Source: Siphonodentalium dalli
Lineage: Eukaryota; Mollusca; Scaphopoda; Gadilida; Siphonodentaliidae
NCBI GenBank assembly: GCA_032622095.1
Contig: CP136069.1
Coordinates: 39,844,194 to 39,908,193 of the forward strand
Reading direction: 5' to 3'
Length of the DNA stretch: 64,000 bases
Positions within the stretch are counted from its first letter, which is position 1. Each line of letters begins with the position of its first letter. The translations under genes and the position numbers were made by a program. The notes below the pieces were generated by a model. The model saw only the letters and a program-made list of their open reading frames with translations. It did no database searches and was not told where the DNA came from. This document shows, in pieces, positions 36,901 through 47,321 of this stretch.

Positions 36901-39900
36901 TTATTTGCTAGATCACTGTGAATCCTGTCCCCATATAAACATGACTGTTGAGAAGAAATGCATGTTCAAGTGACTTCAGTCATGACCACTGATTTCTCGA
37001 GGTTGTAAAATTTAAAAGCTAAGATAGCCTTAAAAACAAATACATATAAACATAGATTCCGGGCCCTTTTTATTATAAGTATCACTGCATCAATGTGACA
37101 ATACAAAGCCCCCCTACACCAGCAACAGCACTGGTGTCTTGTGTGTGCACCTACATGCGCCTAACGACGCCTGGGGCTATTCGACAAATATGAGAAGCCG
37201 TGTTAACATGAACAATCGACAATCAGTCATACTGGACAAGGTAACAGGACGGAGCTGCACAATGGCCATGAATGAAAAATGGATGATACATTATAGTTCA
37301 GAACTACGTCACGGCCAACCAACTGCGTCATGACCGGATTCGCATACATACCCTGGTAGAAGTCGCTAGCAGCCAGCGGTATGCGGCTTATACGGCCCCT
37401 GGCTCTTACGGACCCTGGCTCTTACGGACCCTGGCTTTTACGGACCACCGGCTGATACGGACCCTGGCTTATACGGACCCCGGCTCATACGGACCTCAAT
37501 TAAAATATGCAATTTTCAAACTTATATTTATGAATTTAATATATAATTATGATTGTCTTTTCACACATATATCTGTATTAATTGAGAATTTCGGTGATGT
37601 TCTGGCTTGAAAAAGAATTTATTGAATCGTGTTAATTAATCTTTTCACCGTTGTATAAACACGCATTTGTGATCCCTTTATGTCGTTGTATAAACAGACA
37701 CGCGATGATAAATGGTCAGTGAATGGTGATCAGGATTAATCCACTGAGTTTGATTTGTTACGAAAACATGTTAGTAAAAACACAACTTGTTTCAACTGAT
37801 TTATTGTCCGTTGTATAAACACTCGTGTTTGATCCCTTTGTAGTGTTTGTAAACAGACACGCGATGATGAATGGTCAGTGAATGGTGATCAGGATGAATC
37901 CACTGAGTTTGATTTGTTATGAAAACATGTTAGTAAAAACACAACTGGTATATATTCAATATAAAATTTCGACCATCCCGGGGTTAGCCCCCCCCCCCCC
38001 CCAAATACTCCCTCCGATGACTGGCATAATTCCACAATTTCTAACTGTGCTCCATTCGGCTTCGTGCGGAGGTTATTGGCTGCATTGAACCTGAATGTTC
38101 CCGTTTGACACATCGGGTTTGTGACACAGGTGAGTTATACAAATTTTTTTAGGAAAACGAGTGAGACTACCGGAAAGTTGATGTCCTTGTGGATAGACTA
38201 CTCGTCGATGGGGATAACTGCCAGCAAACTACTGAAAGAAGCCGCCAAGCTGTACGCCCCAGTTTAGATAATGTTCGTCTGATGTAACGTTGTTCCATTT
38301 TTGTTGACATCTTATTGTTGTTATCTCAGTATATATGTTGTCGTCGGTATTTTAATTTATTTAAATAAACATAAAAAACAAAATTGTATATTTTAATTGA
38401 GGTCCGTATGAGCCAGGGTCCGTATAAGCCGAGGGTCCGTATAAGCCAGGGTCCATATGAGCCGGAGGTCCGTATGAGCCAGGGTCCGTATGAGCCAGGG
38501 TCCGTATGAGCCAGGGTCCGTAAGAGCCAGGGTCCGTATCAGCCGGCATTCCAGCCAGCAAGCAACAGTCACACACACTATACAGCACGAAGCTCGACTC
38601 CAGTTGAACATGACGGCAAACACAAGGTAAATACCGACTCTAGCCTGGTGCAGCTCAGTTTGTCACATCTGAAAACACCCGATATTACCACATATATCGA
38701 CTGGTGCCGTGAGCAGGATGCCTGCAGTTGCATCACAATGTTGAAGTCATAGGAGCAATGCAAATTCGCTACATAGGAGAGAAGGAACGCGAGGGATCAC
38801 GGCCATCACACAAACAAAGACGACAGGTCACATGAGTTAACTGCTTAACATTATGGCAAACACTAACCCAAAATTTTAGACAGTAACCTACAATAAAAAA
38901 ATCTCTACAACAAAACCAGGAGATTGCTGGAATATATCTCAGAGACAACCATCAAAATCAGACCTGCGAGTGACAGACCAAGTGTTGTGATATGAATATG
39001 GAAAGTAACTTATAAAGTGGAAAGGCCTGCATGCAAACAAAGCTTCTTGGGTCCCAGTCACAAATCTTGACAAGGAAGCGTTTCATTTGCTGACAGAGAA
39101 CCCATTCGTACCTGGGACACCATGCAGACAATCATTATGGAGAAGGCGTACTACCATATACTGAAATGTATGGTGAACGGAGAAGCTATATAATACTATT
39201 AACTGTGAGGTCATTTGTAGTGTCCAACCACGTAATGGTCTCCCTTTGCCCAAGGTTCGATATCGGGATGCAGAGACAAGGATATTTTGTTCCTTATCAT
39301 TTCCAATGGACATTGTTGCCCCGTTCATTAAGAAAGCAGAGGCTCTTGGGCAATGGATAAAGCTGTAACGTTTCCTCACAGAACTGTGAACTTTCTTGAA
39401 GCGGGATGCTTCAAAGTTGAGTGGGGAGGTTATATCACCAAGCCTTATTTCCTCCATTCAAACTATTTCTTATTTACTTGACTTCATAGCCATTTCTTCT
39501 CTAATCTGTTTATTACTTTCAATCAATCATACTTCAATAGTTCTTTATCTTTATCATCTTAACTAGGGCTTGCCACTTTAATTGCTAATTTTCCAATTAA
39601 GCTTCATATAATTATTATCAATTGACATAAACCTTTACACCTATTATTATATATGTCCAGGTGGCAAGTCCTGCTGTTAATTACTATGCTTCAGGCATTC
39701 ACACTTCTTTGGCTAATTCAAATCCTTTGTTTCACTAAGTTGTATATATTATATATCAAAACCTCTAAATGTAAGTTAAGAAAATTCATCTTTAGACTTC
39801 ACTCTTCACGGCAGCCGGTTCTTATTCTCTCTTCACGGCACCCGGATTATATTGCATTTCATCGGCACCCGATAGACTGTTCAATACTTTTGTACCTGAT

Positions 39901-42900
39901 ATTAACTATGTTTGGAATTCAACAATAAATACTATTATTACTACATGTCTGGAGACAATTGATTATCTGCATATCAAAACCTACCAGAGCTAATTGACCC
40001 CATGATACAGTAATACCCTAATTAATCGACTCCTTAACCACAGCAGAATTGTGAGTAATTTTTCAGGATTTAGTCGGAAATATGGCTTATTGCCATTCAT
40101 CGGAAAGCTCTCACTTAGAGCTTTCCGATAAATGGCAACAAGCCATAATTCCGACTAAATCCTGAAAAGTTACCCATAATTCTGCTGTGGTTAAGGAGTC
40201 GATTAAATAGGGCATTACTGTATATGTTGGAGAATCACAGGCTGAGTCACTTTTTATGCTGACTAAATGATGGGTACCTCACATTTCATTGGTGGAGAAC
40301 TATTCTACAAACAGGACAATAATCAGTGGACTGCCTTCCAACATCCAGACACTCCTGAACAGTCTTAATCTAAGACCATGGACTCTGACTTGGAATGTTC
40401 ATGTGAACGACTGTGGGACTTCTCCAACTCTGAACTGGGAAAATCAACCTCATAAATCATTCACAAGACGTGAATGTGATGAACAGAGGCTACAGCGATG
40501 GAAGAAGAGAAATGGCATTGTTCAATCGACAGTAAATATTATTCAGGAAGAGCCAGTTAAAACTACAAGGGAGTCTGTAAGTGCACTAACATTTTCAGTT
40601 TCAAAAGATCACAAAGTTGTATCAGCAACCCCTTTAATCAAAAGTGCTATATAGCATACAAACACCTATAAATGATATTCAAAAGGACAAAACCATTCAG
40701 ACGGATTCCGATTCCGGCGAAGAGAAGATCCCTCTATCTGAACTGAAGTTGCGCATACAGAGAAAAAAGTACAATGAAAGAAATGGTATTCCATGCGCCA
40801 ATGGTTCGGATTCATCCGAATCAGAGATGAGTGTCACTATAAATGAAGCACCCAACCCTATCAAATGACGGTTGAGAAGTTATCAAGCCCATCATTATGA
40901 TATGCAGGACGGGTCACTAAACATGGTTGCCAGTAACCCCAACCCGCAGTCAGATACATGTATGCCTACTCCTGCTCCGCGAAAGACAGCCACAACTGGC
41001 GGCTGCACTCTGAAAGCCTCGAATAAAACTTTAAGAACTCTGTTCTCAATGATTGCGGCGCTAGTATGAGTAAATGATTGTAAATAGTCATATTACCTTT
41101 TATTATAAAAACTTATATACTCGCCCCACCGGTCCACAAACCTGAGATATATGATGATCTCATTTCAGAATGACCCAGGCCCTAGTTATAACCGTCTTAT
41201 TGACAACCTTAACATACGCATTTATTACACACCACAATGTGGTGTTTGAGAAAATTCATACCATAGCCCCAACTAAGTCAAGATGGGTGGTAACCATCAT
41301 CTCCGACTTAATTTGCCCCATACCAGCATTTTCTTAATCGGCTGACATCCAGGATTAATAATGCCACAGAGGAAGTCCGTACTGGTGATAAAATATACTA
41401 GACGTGGCACAAACACGACAACAAATGCAACCCGGTCATATAGCGCCAACGTGATCAGGTTCCTCTCCTCTTTCAACTCGCTACTGCACGAAGTCAAGGC
41501 CATCCAGGTCGATCATGAAAACACCAAAGCGAGTTTTATCGAATATCAACCCATACACCGTACAAATGTCCAGAGACCCGGAGTCTTATCCCTTTTATCG
41601 GAGATGCTTTGAGTTTTCTTTTCGGGACAGTATCGGAGTCCGATCAACACAGTATTAGAACCAACATTCTAGGGGCGTATAAAAAAACCAACACGTAATC
41701 GCTCAGTGGTGCAAGGACTCACCATTATGAATGTGTCTCGAACCCACATATCGGAAAACCGACATACTATAAATGAAATGCTACACACGCTCAATCAACT
41801 CGATACCAAATGGATGCTTTCAACGCACGATATCCAGAGTAGGATTTCGCATATAGAACAATATCTAATGGCCTACATCCATTTCGACCTACTGGCGATG
41901 GATATACGTCAACTCATCACCCATGGCTCGGCCTACAATGAACAATTGCACCTCCAATTTGATATGCTTGCCCTGGGTAAGTTATCGCCCAGCTTAATAA
42001 CTCTGCAGCATTTAAAAGTATTACTTGTAGACATAAAAGCAAAACTACCACCCGGTTTACAACTATCTAACGTCCCTGATACAAAGTAATGGCATTACTA
42101 TAAGCATCTCACATGTGCCACTGCCTTAGAACCTCAGCGCATCATTGTTATCGTGCCAATTCCCCTAACCCAGACCAACAGCCGCTATGACCTGTTCAAG
42201 GCTTACAAATTGCCATTATCAACTATAGGGGACCAATCCGCCGACCGGGCCGACATTGTGGCCCACTATAACCTAGAGTCCCCTTATTTTGCCATTAACC
42301 CAGGTAGGACTAAATATGTCACCCTTAACCATAATGAATATAAACAATGCATTTCCCTGGGACACAGCACCTGTCAACTTCATAGCCATGTGTATACTAA
42401 CCGAGAGAATAAAAGTTGTTTAATGGCATTGTTTTCGGCTGATGAATCTCAAATTGCGTTAGCATGTTCCACAGTAGTGAGGCCCGGGATCACTTTTCCT
42501 CTAGCATATTACATAAACCAAGGCCAATGGTTATTATCTACCAATGTGCCCCTCACTTTCACCCTGGTGTGCCAAGGCGGTACCACCTATCCTCCTATTC
42601 AAATCGTGCCACCAATGGGATTTATTCAGCTCAATGCCTCATGCAGGGCGACTCATCGCACACTCGAACTGGCCGCCTATTTTCACACGAGGAATCCATA
42701 CTTCCTGGTAATGATTTGCTCCCGCGACTGCCACACATTACTAACAGCAGTCGGATATTGTGGAAACCCTTTTTGAATGCAAATTGAGCATACAAACATA
42801 TAACAATCCCTAAAACCCTTCAAGCAGTTAAATACATACCTACATGTATGTCGGACTTATTACGTGAACTCTCCCTCACCCACATCAGGGAAGACCCACC

Positions 42901-45900
42901 AGGTTTTTCGTGGTGGTCATATGCCTTGTTTGCACTAACGTCTGCTCTGACGCTGGTGGTGGTGTCTAGAAAATGCCTTTTCCGCCAACTAGGAAAAATT
43001 ATGCCTAGGTTCGCCAATAAGCGGTTAACTAAAAGTCCTGAGGAACTCTCGATGGTCGTGTTCAAAGAACCCACGGACGAAGCTACGGAGATGGATCAAT
43101 CACAGCCACCAAACTCAGGACAGAGCCGTCTGTACCCAAGTATCAATGCTCGGAAGTAGTTGGGTACTATGGCAGTTGTTATGTACATATATATTACCTA
43201 TATTGATACTAATATATCCACAATTGATGCTATGGAGTAACGTTCAAACTTATTGTATATATACCTGGAAGCAACAACCAGTAATATTCACCCCTTATGT
43301 TCATAACCTGCCTTTTCGGCACCCATTTCCTGTCGTACTGTTGCTACGTCCCCATTCATCACATTTGACCACCACATTCGAGTGGCCTCTAAAATAAACA
43401 AATATCGCCAGCAGATGGCTGGTAAATACAATTCTCTGTTTCAAAACATACGACTGGGTAATCAGTGGCATCTCTTATTTCCAGCGAAGACATTGCCGAC
43501 CAGATGAGAGTGTACATACCCTCGAAGACTGGCCGGCCATTGACAACGAGGCCGCCACCCTACAAACCGGTCCCCATCTGCCTCACCAATCCATACCTGC
43601 CAGAGAAATATTTCTGCCAATACTGCTGGGAGGTAACACTTCACCAGTCCGAAAACTGCCCGGTTCAAGAACATGCTTGGCTCCATCCCCCTACGAAAGG
43701 TGGATTACTCCTCCATTGATGAGTGGATAGTCCAGAGCAAGCTCAAAGGAGCCGAGCTTAAGGAATTCAATGGGGGAGGATACTGCCAATTAACCTACCC
43801 AGACAGCAAGTGGCAGCGCTTCGTAGATAAGCTAAAGAGGACTGACCAGTACTTCTGAGGAAGGAGGAAGTAGGGACAGCCATGCTGAGCCAGGCACACA
43901 AAACGGTGTGCACCTCATATTATTTTACTTAACCTGCCAAAGTCGCACCACCCCTTTCAGGCATATTTATTTTTAATCCTACGACTATTCTCTTAAGGTA
44001 TACCTTACTCCCCTTTAAAGGCAAGATTATACTCATCTTAGCACCCCCTCTCATGGTCCCAAAACAAGTGGCTTAAATTCTGCACTAAATGTTATTGTTT
44101 AGAACCACATTTGACCTACGGCAGACTGGCAATATCCAGTTGGTACCCCACCATCTAAAGGCCATTACCATTTTTGTTTAGTTGTTCAAAAAACTAACCA
44201 TATTATCATCTATTTGAGTCCTTCCAGGTCAGATGTAACAGCATCACCACTCGCCCCCTATTCAGAGGATGAGACTGAAGTGCAGCAAAATGGCAGGACG
44301 GAAGAAGCATCCTCTCCACCGCCAGCGTACAGCTTCAGTTACATCAGAGGGTTTCATCAACCACCCTCTTCCTGGTCCACGATATTCAATTGTCAGCGAC
44401 CGACCTTCCCACATATCGCTCACCAACAGCAGAGCCACCAGCGACATCGATCCTGATGCAGGGTTTCCGCTACTACAGCAGGCCAGCCGCCCAGCGGCCT
44501 CATTCCCCTCCCCAACCTTGACTTAATATGGGTCACAAAATAGCCACAGACCTAGGTCAGTCCACTTTTTACACAGGAAGAGTGATCACCGACACTGATG
44601 ATTAACAGATTGCAAGAAATCCTACACTTGGTGCCTGAATAAGACATGATCGGTAGCGCGGACCACGTGCAGTTGTCTACACAATCCTGGGTAACGCTTT
44701 GTCGGGCGAATGTTTAGTAGTAAATCAGCCTTTCGCATCAAGACGCCTTCGATGACAGCCCTCCACTTCGCCTTATTACCCAAATTACGGGTATCGAAGA
44801 CCATCTCCGGAATTCATTTACCAGCCATATGCAATGCCCTATAGGACCCAACCTCTGACTCGCCATCGTCCAATGAATTGCACCTGCTGCGCAGTTATGC
44901 AGCAGATACTGGCAACAATATATAATGCCCAACATCCACATTAAGGACGGCCGACCTAATTTCAGGCTGTGCCATAAATCAGAAAAGAGGGGGACGAATG
45001 TGACAATACGAAGCCCCCCTACACCAGCAACAGCACTGGTGTCTTGTGTGTGCACCTACATGCGCCGAACGACGCCTGGGCTATTCGACAAATATGAGTA
45101 GCAGTGTTAACATGAACAATCGACGATCAGTCATACAGGACAAGGTAACAGGACGGAGCTGCACGATGGCGATGAATGAAGAATGGACGATACGTCATAG
45201 TTCATAACTACGTCGCGGCCAACCAGGTCACACGACGAACACAATGGTTCATCCATCAAACTGCGTCATGACCGGATTCGCATATATACCCCGGTAGAAG
45301 CCACACTCAACAGAAGTAGCTAGCAACCAGCAAGCGACAGTCACACACACTATACAGCACGAAGCTCGACTCCAGGTGAACATGACGGCAAACACTAGGT
45401 AAATACCGACTCTAGCCTGGTGCAGCTCAGGACGACATCAAGAAGATATTTTGTATTTTGAATTATATTTAAATGTGTAAATTAAATGTTTGAACATTCG
45501 AACGTTTGTCACATCTGAAAACTCCTGATATTACCACATATATCGACTGGACACTAGGTCATTTGCAGAATGAGGTCCCCAGAGGGTGAATTTAGTGAGG
45601 TAGCATCACCAAATTCACCCTCATCTCATCTCATTCTGCTTAGGCCTCATCTTCTGGGAAATATCTATAGTCTCAAATTAACATTGTTTTTTGTTACTTT
45701 TTCCCTTCTGTGTCACTAAATTCACCCTCTGGGGGACCTCATTCTGCAAATGACAGACACACTATTTCAAGGCTTGAGTATCAGTGACAATTGCTACACT
45801 TATAAACTGTAATTTTGTTTCATTGTCTAAATAGAGGATCTACAACTCGTCCCCAGTTTATAGTGGAATTTAAAACACGAGATCAGTATATTAGGTCTGG

Positions 45901-47321
45901 ACCGAGCCTTTGGCGAGGTCCATACCTAATTTACTGAACGAGTTTTGTACATTTTGCTATAAACTGGGGACGAGTTGTAGATTCTATTTATTACATGATC
46001 CAAAAACCTCGACAAACATGCATATATCAACAAATGGGACGCGAAACTAACATTCCTCTATAAGGCATGTCATTCCACGTAACTATGCGTTGTTTGCCCG
46101 CATAAAGAAATAGTCCCAAACAAATAAAGACTCTTTGGAGTATTTAATGACATAACTTTTCAAACTCTTCATTCATTAATAGTTTATTGGAAAAATATTG
46201 GAAGCCATATTATTTTGAGACGTAGCGTACGGAATGTAAACAGATGACAAACCGGAAGTCAAAGGTCACCTGGCACTTTTTCCTGTTATTAAACGAACAT
46301 TTAATATCACAATTTATAGAATGGGTTTATTGAATGGAATAAGGGTAGGATCATGTAATAAATATATATATATACTAGAAGGTGACCTGACTTCGTCCGG
46401 GCTATTCAAAAAACAAATTTCAAGTCGATAGCTCCACCCGTTTCCGAGATCTGGTCTGCGCTTGCGCGAAGCTGGCGTCGCACGGGCTCGGCGACCCGAT
46501 AAAATTCATATCCGGGGCAAGATACATTCACATACCAAATTTCAAGTCGATAGGTCCACCCGTTTCCGAGATATATATATTGCCCAATGTCATTTGCGGA
46601 TACCTCGGCCGGTGATGAGTTAACGCGACATCGGCCGGTTAAGAGTTAAACGCGATCACGTCACGATCTGTTGACGGCGTAATATATTTACAGAATGTTT
46701 TTCGATGAGCGAAGCATGGTCCTGCGTTCTTCCCGATAATTAAGGTAAAAACTTTAAACGTACACAGGCGTGTGATACATCATTGGAAAGAGGAAGCGCC
46801 ACAGATTCTAACCGTGCAAATTATATGACTGGCAATTTATTATTCGCGCTATATCGAATCGATTTGTGAGCACCGAACTGAGATATATTAGCGCAAAACG
46901 GCGTAAAAACAGATTTGACCTCGGCACGTGAAAAGTTGACCTCGGATCTGAAAATTAATATGCCTATGCCACTTCCCGACCGATAGTACCCTCACATACG
47001 AAGTTTCATCGAAATCGGGTCGGCCGTTTTCGAGTTCATCGCGAACACACACACACACACACACACACACAGATCTTCCAAAATATATAATAGATATACT
47101 ACTGTTTACTGGTCTCTCTGACTCAAAATTATTATTTTAGACCTCTGAATAGATAGTTTGGGGAAGAGGTAACCATTGTTAACAAGCTACTAACCAAATA
47201 GCAGACAACATCATATCCTTGTTCGATGAGCCACACTAGGATACATGAGGTATCGAGGCCTCCACTGTATGCTAAAACAACCTTCTCTTTAGGATTATCT
47301 CCAGACATCTTCTATATGTAC
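33864..47321 (-). CDS. ASS1: Argininosuccinate synthase gene, 5' coding portion (4 exons visible)
   Basis: The four exons join in frame to ~143 codons of argininosuccinate synthase, the cytosolic enzyme that joins citrulline and aspartate using ATP (urea/citrulline-NO cycle, arginine synthesis). Coding order: 47308-47195, 35963-35895, 35312-35188, 33984-33864. Visible family motifs are [11 protein letters not shown] (N-type ATP-pyrophosphatase loop), [23 protein letters not shown] and [16 protein letters not shown] (aspartate/citrulline/ATP contacts). Introns are ~11.2 kb, 582 bp and 1.2 kb, all GT-AG. The family is about 410 residues, so two thirds is missing. I found no later exon in the 33.8 kb to the left, meaning a huge intron, a truncated copy or an assembly break. 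Sequence and splice sites look intact. Confidence 0.9.
34395..34930. repeat. Dispersed repeat with internal ~130-bp tandem structure
   Basis: It shares an ordered series of blocks with 56150-56830: aggatagcttttt, aactctgtcaaaa, acttggcctttg/aacttggccttta, atttaaaaacaatcagata, ccaaatttggtttcgatccg and aaataaagttctcatcc. Internal copies of gtcgacaag...ccataactct recur every ~130 bp. Confidence 0.7.
35188..35312 (-). CDS. ASS1: ASS1 coding exon 3 (YEDRYLLGT motif)
   Basis: The acceptor tattttag and donor gtaaga flank 125 bp: 41 codons plus two bases of a split Arg codon. It encodes [10 protein letters not shown] and [14 protein letters not shown], matching the citrulline-binding segment (human Tyr87-Thr91 region). 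The exon happens to start with ATG, but this is an internal Met because the previous exon reads into it in phase. Confidence 0.9.
35459..35592. repeat. Left arm of a large inverted repeat within ASS1
   Basis: This segment (containing cttcaactggggaacttcaa and gtctcccatagcagttgag) is the reverse complement of 36525-36672. The pair brackets ~0.9 kb that holds ASS1 coding exon 2 and a MITE. It also includes part of the gcagaatgaggtccccagag foldback family. Confidence 0.7.
35677..35889. mobile_element. Mariner-type MITE (CAGTAATG family), copy 1, at an ASS1 splice donor
   Basis: It is a nearly perfect ~213-bp palindrome starting CAGTAATG and ending CATTACTG, flanked by TA on each side (Tc1/mariner-type duplication). 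Arms contain ccacagcagaattatgggta and atatggcttgttgccattca. Its end lies 5 bases inside the intron after ASS1 coding exon 2. Confidence 0.9.
35895..35963 (-). CDS. ASS1: ASS1 coding exon 2 (ANVGQ motif), donor abuts a MITE
   Basis: Sixty-nine bp (23 codons, phase 0 at both ends) encode ANVGQEEDF and KKLGALK. The acceptor is attttcag. The donor reads AAG|GTATACAG: only G, T and A are exon-proximal host bases. The next TA is the MITE target duplication and CAG is the MITE terminus (35677-35889). Confidence 0.9.
36036..36447. repeat. ~31-bp minisatellite (GGAACCTGTCTGATACAGAC core)
   Basis: About 13 imperfect tandem units of the type acctgtctgatacagaccc followed by tggcttttacaga fill 400 bp in the ASS1 intron. 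The frames through it are repeat artefacts. Confidence 0.9.
36525..36672. repeat. Right arm of the large inverted repeat
   Basis: This is the mirror of 35459-35592 (ttgaagttccccagttgaag, ctcaactactatgggagac). Further related fragments lie at 36770-36885, 45555-45640 and 45712-45770, so the arms belong to a dispersed family. Confidence 0.7.
37378..38551. mobile_element. Foldback element with minisatellite arms, 8-bp target duplication
   Basis: It interrupts the 5' LTR and is flanked by CAGCCAGC on both sides (37370-37377 and 38552-38559), a sequence seen once (aaccagc variant) in the 3' LTR. Its arms are inverted arrays of an ~18-bp repeat (tacggaccctggctcata type), about 37380-37500 and 38395-38545. 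Inside are a ~165-bp tandem duplication (near 37680-37945), a run of about 14 C, and an exon-like segment. An 8-bp duplication fits hAT-like or P/Galileo-type foldback elements; there is no transposase. Confidence 0.8.
38151..38267 (+). pseudogene. Exon-like open segment inside the foldback element
   Basis: After a tttttttag acceptor-like tract, an open frame of 38 codons (with phrases such as [13 protein letters not shown] and [11 protein letters not shown]) ends in TAG. A polyadenylation-like AATAAA follows ~95 bp later (near 38363). Its composition differs from the AT-rich surroundings. It may be the last exon of a captured host gene; I do not recognise the peptide. A gtgagt lies only ~20 bases before the acceptor, too close for a normal intron. 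Confidence 0.35.
38702..38717 (+). other. Primer-binding-site candidate
   Basis: TGGTGCCGTGAGCAGG directly abuts the 5' LTR end. TGG at this place is the usual start of a tRNA-complementary site. The particular tRNA was not identified. Confidence 0.6.
38870..39470 (+). other. Unassigned part of the LTR-element internal region
   Basis: Broken coding-like stretches occur on the plus strand (near 39085-39360), and a 124-codon frame runs antisense (39083-39457). Neither shows motifs I can name. This could be the residue of deleted gag-pol. Confidence 0.25.
40018..40220. mobile_element. CAGTAATG MITE, copy 2
   Basis: Same palindrome, TA-flanked, inserted inside the internal region of the LTR element, so it is younger than that element. 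Confidence 0.9.
40289..40654 (+). CDS. Small ORF upstream of env-like region, 121 codons, unknown
   Basis: The frame is longer than chance for the region, rich in charged and polar residues, and has a basic stretch (RWKKRNG) in the middle. It is followed by an overlapping-range frame (40644-40868) rich in Ser/Asp/Glu, and by another at 40872-41069. Together they may be pieces of one degraded reading frame of the LTR element. Function unknown. Confidence 0.35.
   Translation: MVENYSTNRTIISGLPSNIQTLLNSLNLRPWTLTWNVHVNDCGTSPTLNWENQPHKSFTRRECDEQRLQRWKKRNGIVQSTVNIIQEEPVKTTRESVSALTFSVSKDHKVVSATPLIKSAI
41170..43159 (+). pseudogene. Degenerate envelope-like glycoprotein gene of the LTR element
   Basis: The region opens at an ATG right after an acceptor-like ctcatttcag, consistent with a spliced env message, and starts with a hydrophobic signal-like segment. 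The first frame stops at 41335-41337. Later frames at 41706-42089, 42153-42776 and 42848-43159 continue with spacing and style of baculovirus-F-type envelope proteins found in env-bearing LTR elements. There is a helical heptad-like part, a cysteine-containing ectodomain and a hydrophobic membrane anchor near 42900-42965 followed by a basic tail. Stops and frame shifts at the joints make it non-functional as read. Assignment is by pattern, not by search. Confidence 0.55.
43465..43858 (+). pseudogene. Small frame-shifted ORF 3' of env-like gene, unknown
   Basis: Two overlapping frames (43465-43719 and 43673-43858) read as one interrupted protein. The first has a Cys-x2-Cys pair (FCQYCW) and a nearby ENCPV. 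The second has a compact acidic-basic pattern ending RTDQYF before TGA. Possibly an accessory protein of the element; no homologue recognised. Confidence 0.35.
44214..44526 (+). other. Overlapping small frames near 3' LTR, one with PPPAYS
   Basis: A frame at 44214-44456 has acidic and proline-rich sequence including SPPPAYS, which fits the PPxY late-domain pattern used by budding elements. Another frame (44269-44526) overlaps it. Both are short and may be non-coding. Confidence 0.25.
44981..44993 (+). other. Polypurine tract candidate
   Basis: AGAAAAGAGGGGG lies 5 bases upstream of the 3' LTR start, as expected for plus-strand priming. Confidence 0.65.
44999..45547 (+). repeat. 3' LTR (~549 bp)
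   Basis: It starts TGTGACAATACG after a purine tract and ends at cgac, where homology to the 5' LTR stops (the 5' copy continues into the primer site). Host sequence follows. No matching target duplication was evident. Confidence 0.85.
45555..45770. repeat. Fragments of the gcagaatgaggtccccagag foldback family
   Basis: Inverted blocks (tttgcagaatgaggtcccca and tggggacctcattctgcaaa types) with ttcaccctctgg cores occur here as at 35548-35650, 36540-36600 and 36785-36885. Confidence 0.7.
45833..45985. mobile_element. Foldback element (~153 bp)
   Basis: The arm tctacaactcgtccccagtt is mirrored by aactggggacgagttgtaga. A second, inner palindrome contains attaggtctggaccgagcct and aggtccatacctaat. 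Confidence 0.8.
45988..46363. mobile_element. Inverted-repeat-bounded segment (~376 bp)
   Basis: Short ends are inverted: atttattacatgatcc on the left and ggatcatgtaataaat on the right. The interior has no coding capacity. Confidence 0.55.
46365..47090. repeat. Dispersed repeat with (TA)n and (CA)n microsatellites
   Basis: tttcaagtcgatagctccacccgtttccgagat and a variant recur near 46420 and 46538, with a (TA)n before and an ~28-bp (AC)n at 47045-47072. This type of repeat-associated microsatellite is common in molluscs. Confidence 0.7.
47195..47321 (-). CDS. ASS1: ASS1 first coding exon with start codon
   Basis: The acceptor tttacag precedes 47321; 13 bases of 5' UTR lead to ATG at 47308. 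Thirty-eight codons follow, including [18 protein letters not shown], the ATP-pyrophosphatase signature of the enzyme's N-terminus. The donor is gttagt, phase 0. The start is chosen because family members begin a few residues before the VVLAYSGG strand. Confidence 0.9.

Larger units (their letters stand above)
37094..38701 (+). repeat. 5' LTR, split by a foldback insertion
   Basis: The two parts, 37094-37377 and 38552-38701, match the 3' LTR. It starts TGTGACAATAC. Between them lies the element 37378-38551. Confidence 0.85.
37094..45547 (+). mobile_element. Degenerate LTR retroelement with env-like gene, lacking recognisable gag-pol
   Basis: Matching LTRs, a tRNA-primer-like site after the 5' LTR and a purine tract before the 3' LTR define the element. 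It lies in sense opposite to ASS1, inside the ASS1 intron. The ~6.3-kb internal region has an env-like gene and small ORFs but I found no reverse transcriptase, integrase or protease motifs, so it is a deletion derivative or an element depending on others. LTRs differ by a ~33-bp indel and scattered substitutions, so the insertion is not very recent. Ty3/gypsy or BEL/Pao origin cannot be decided. Confidence 0.8.
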
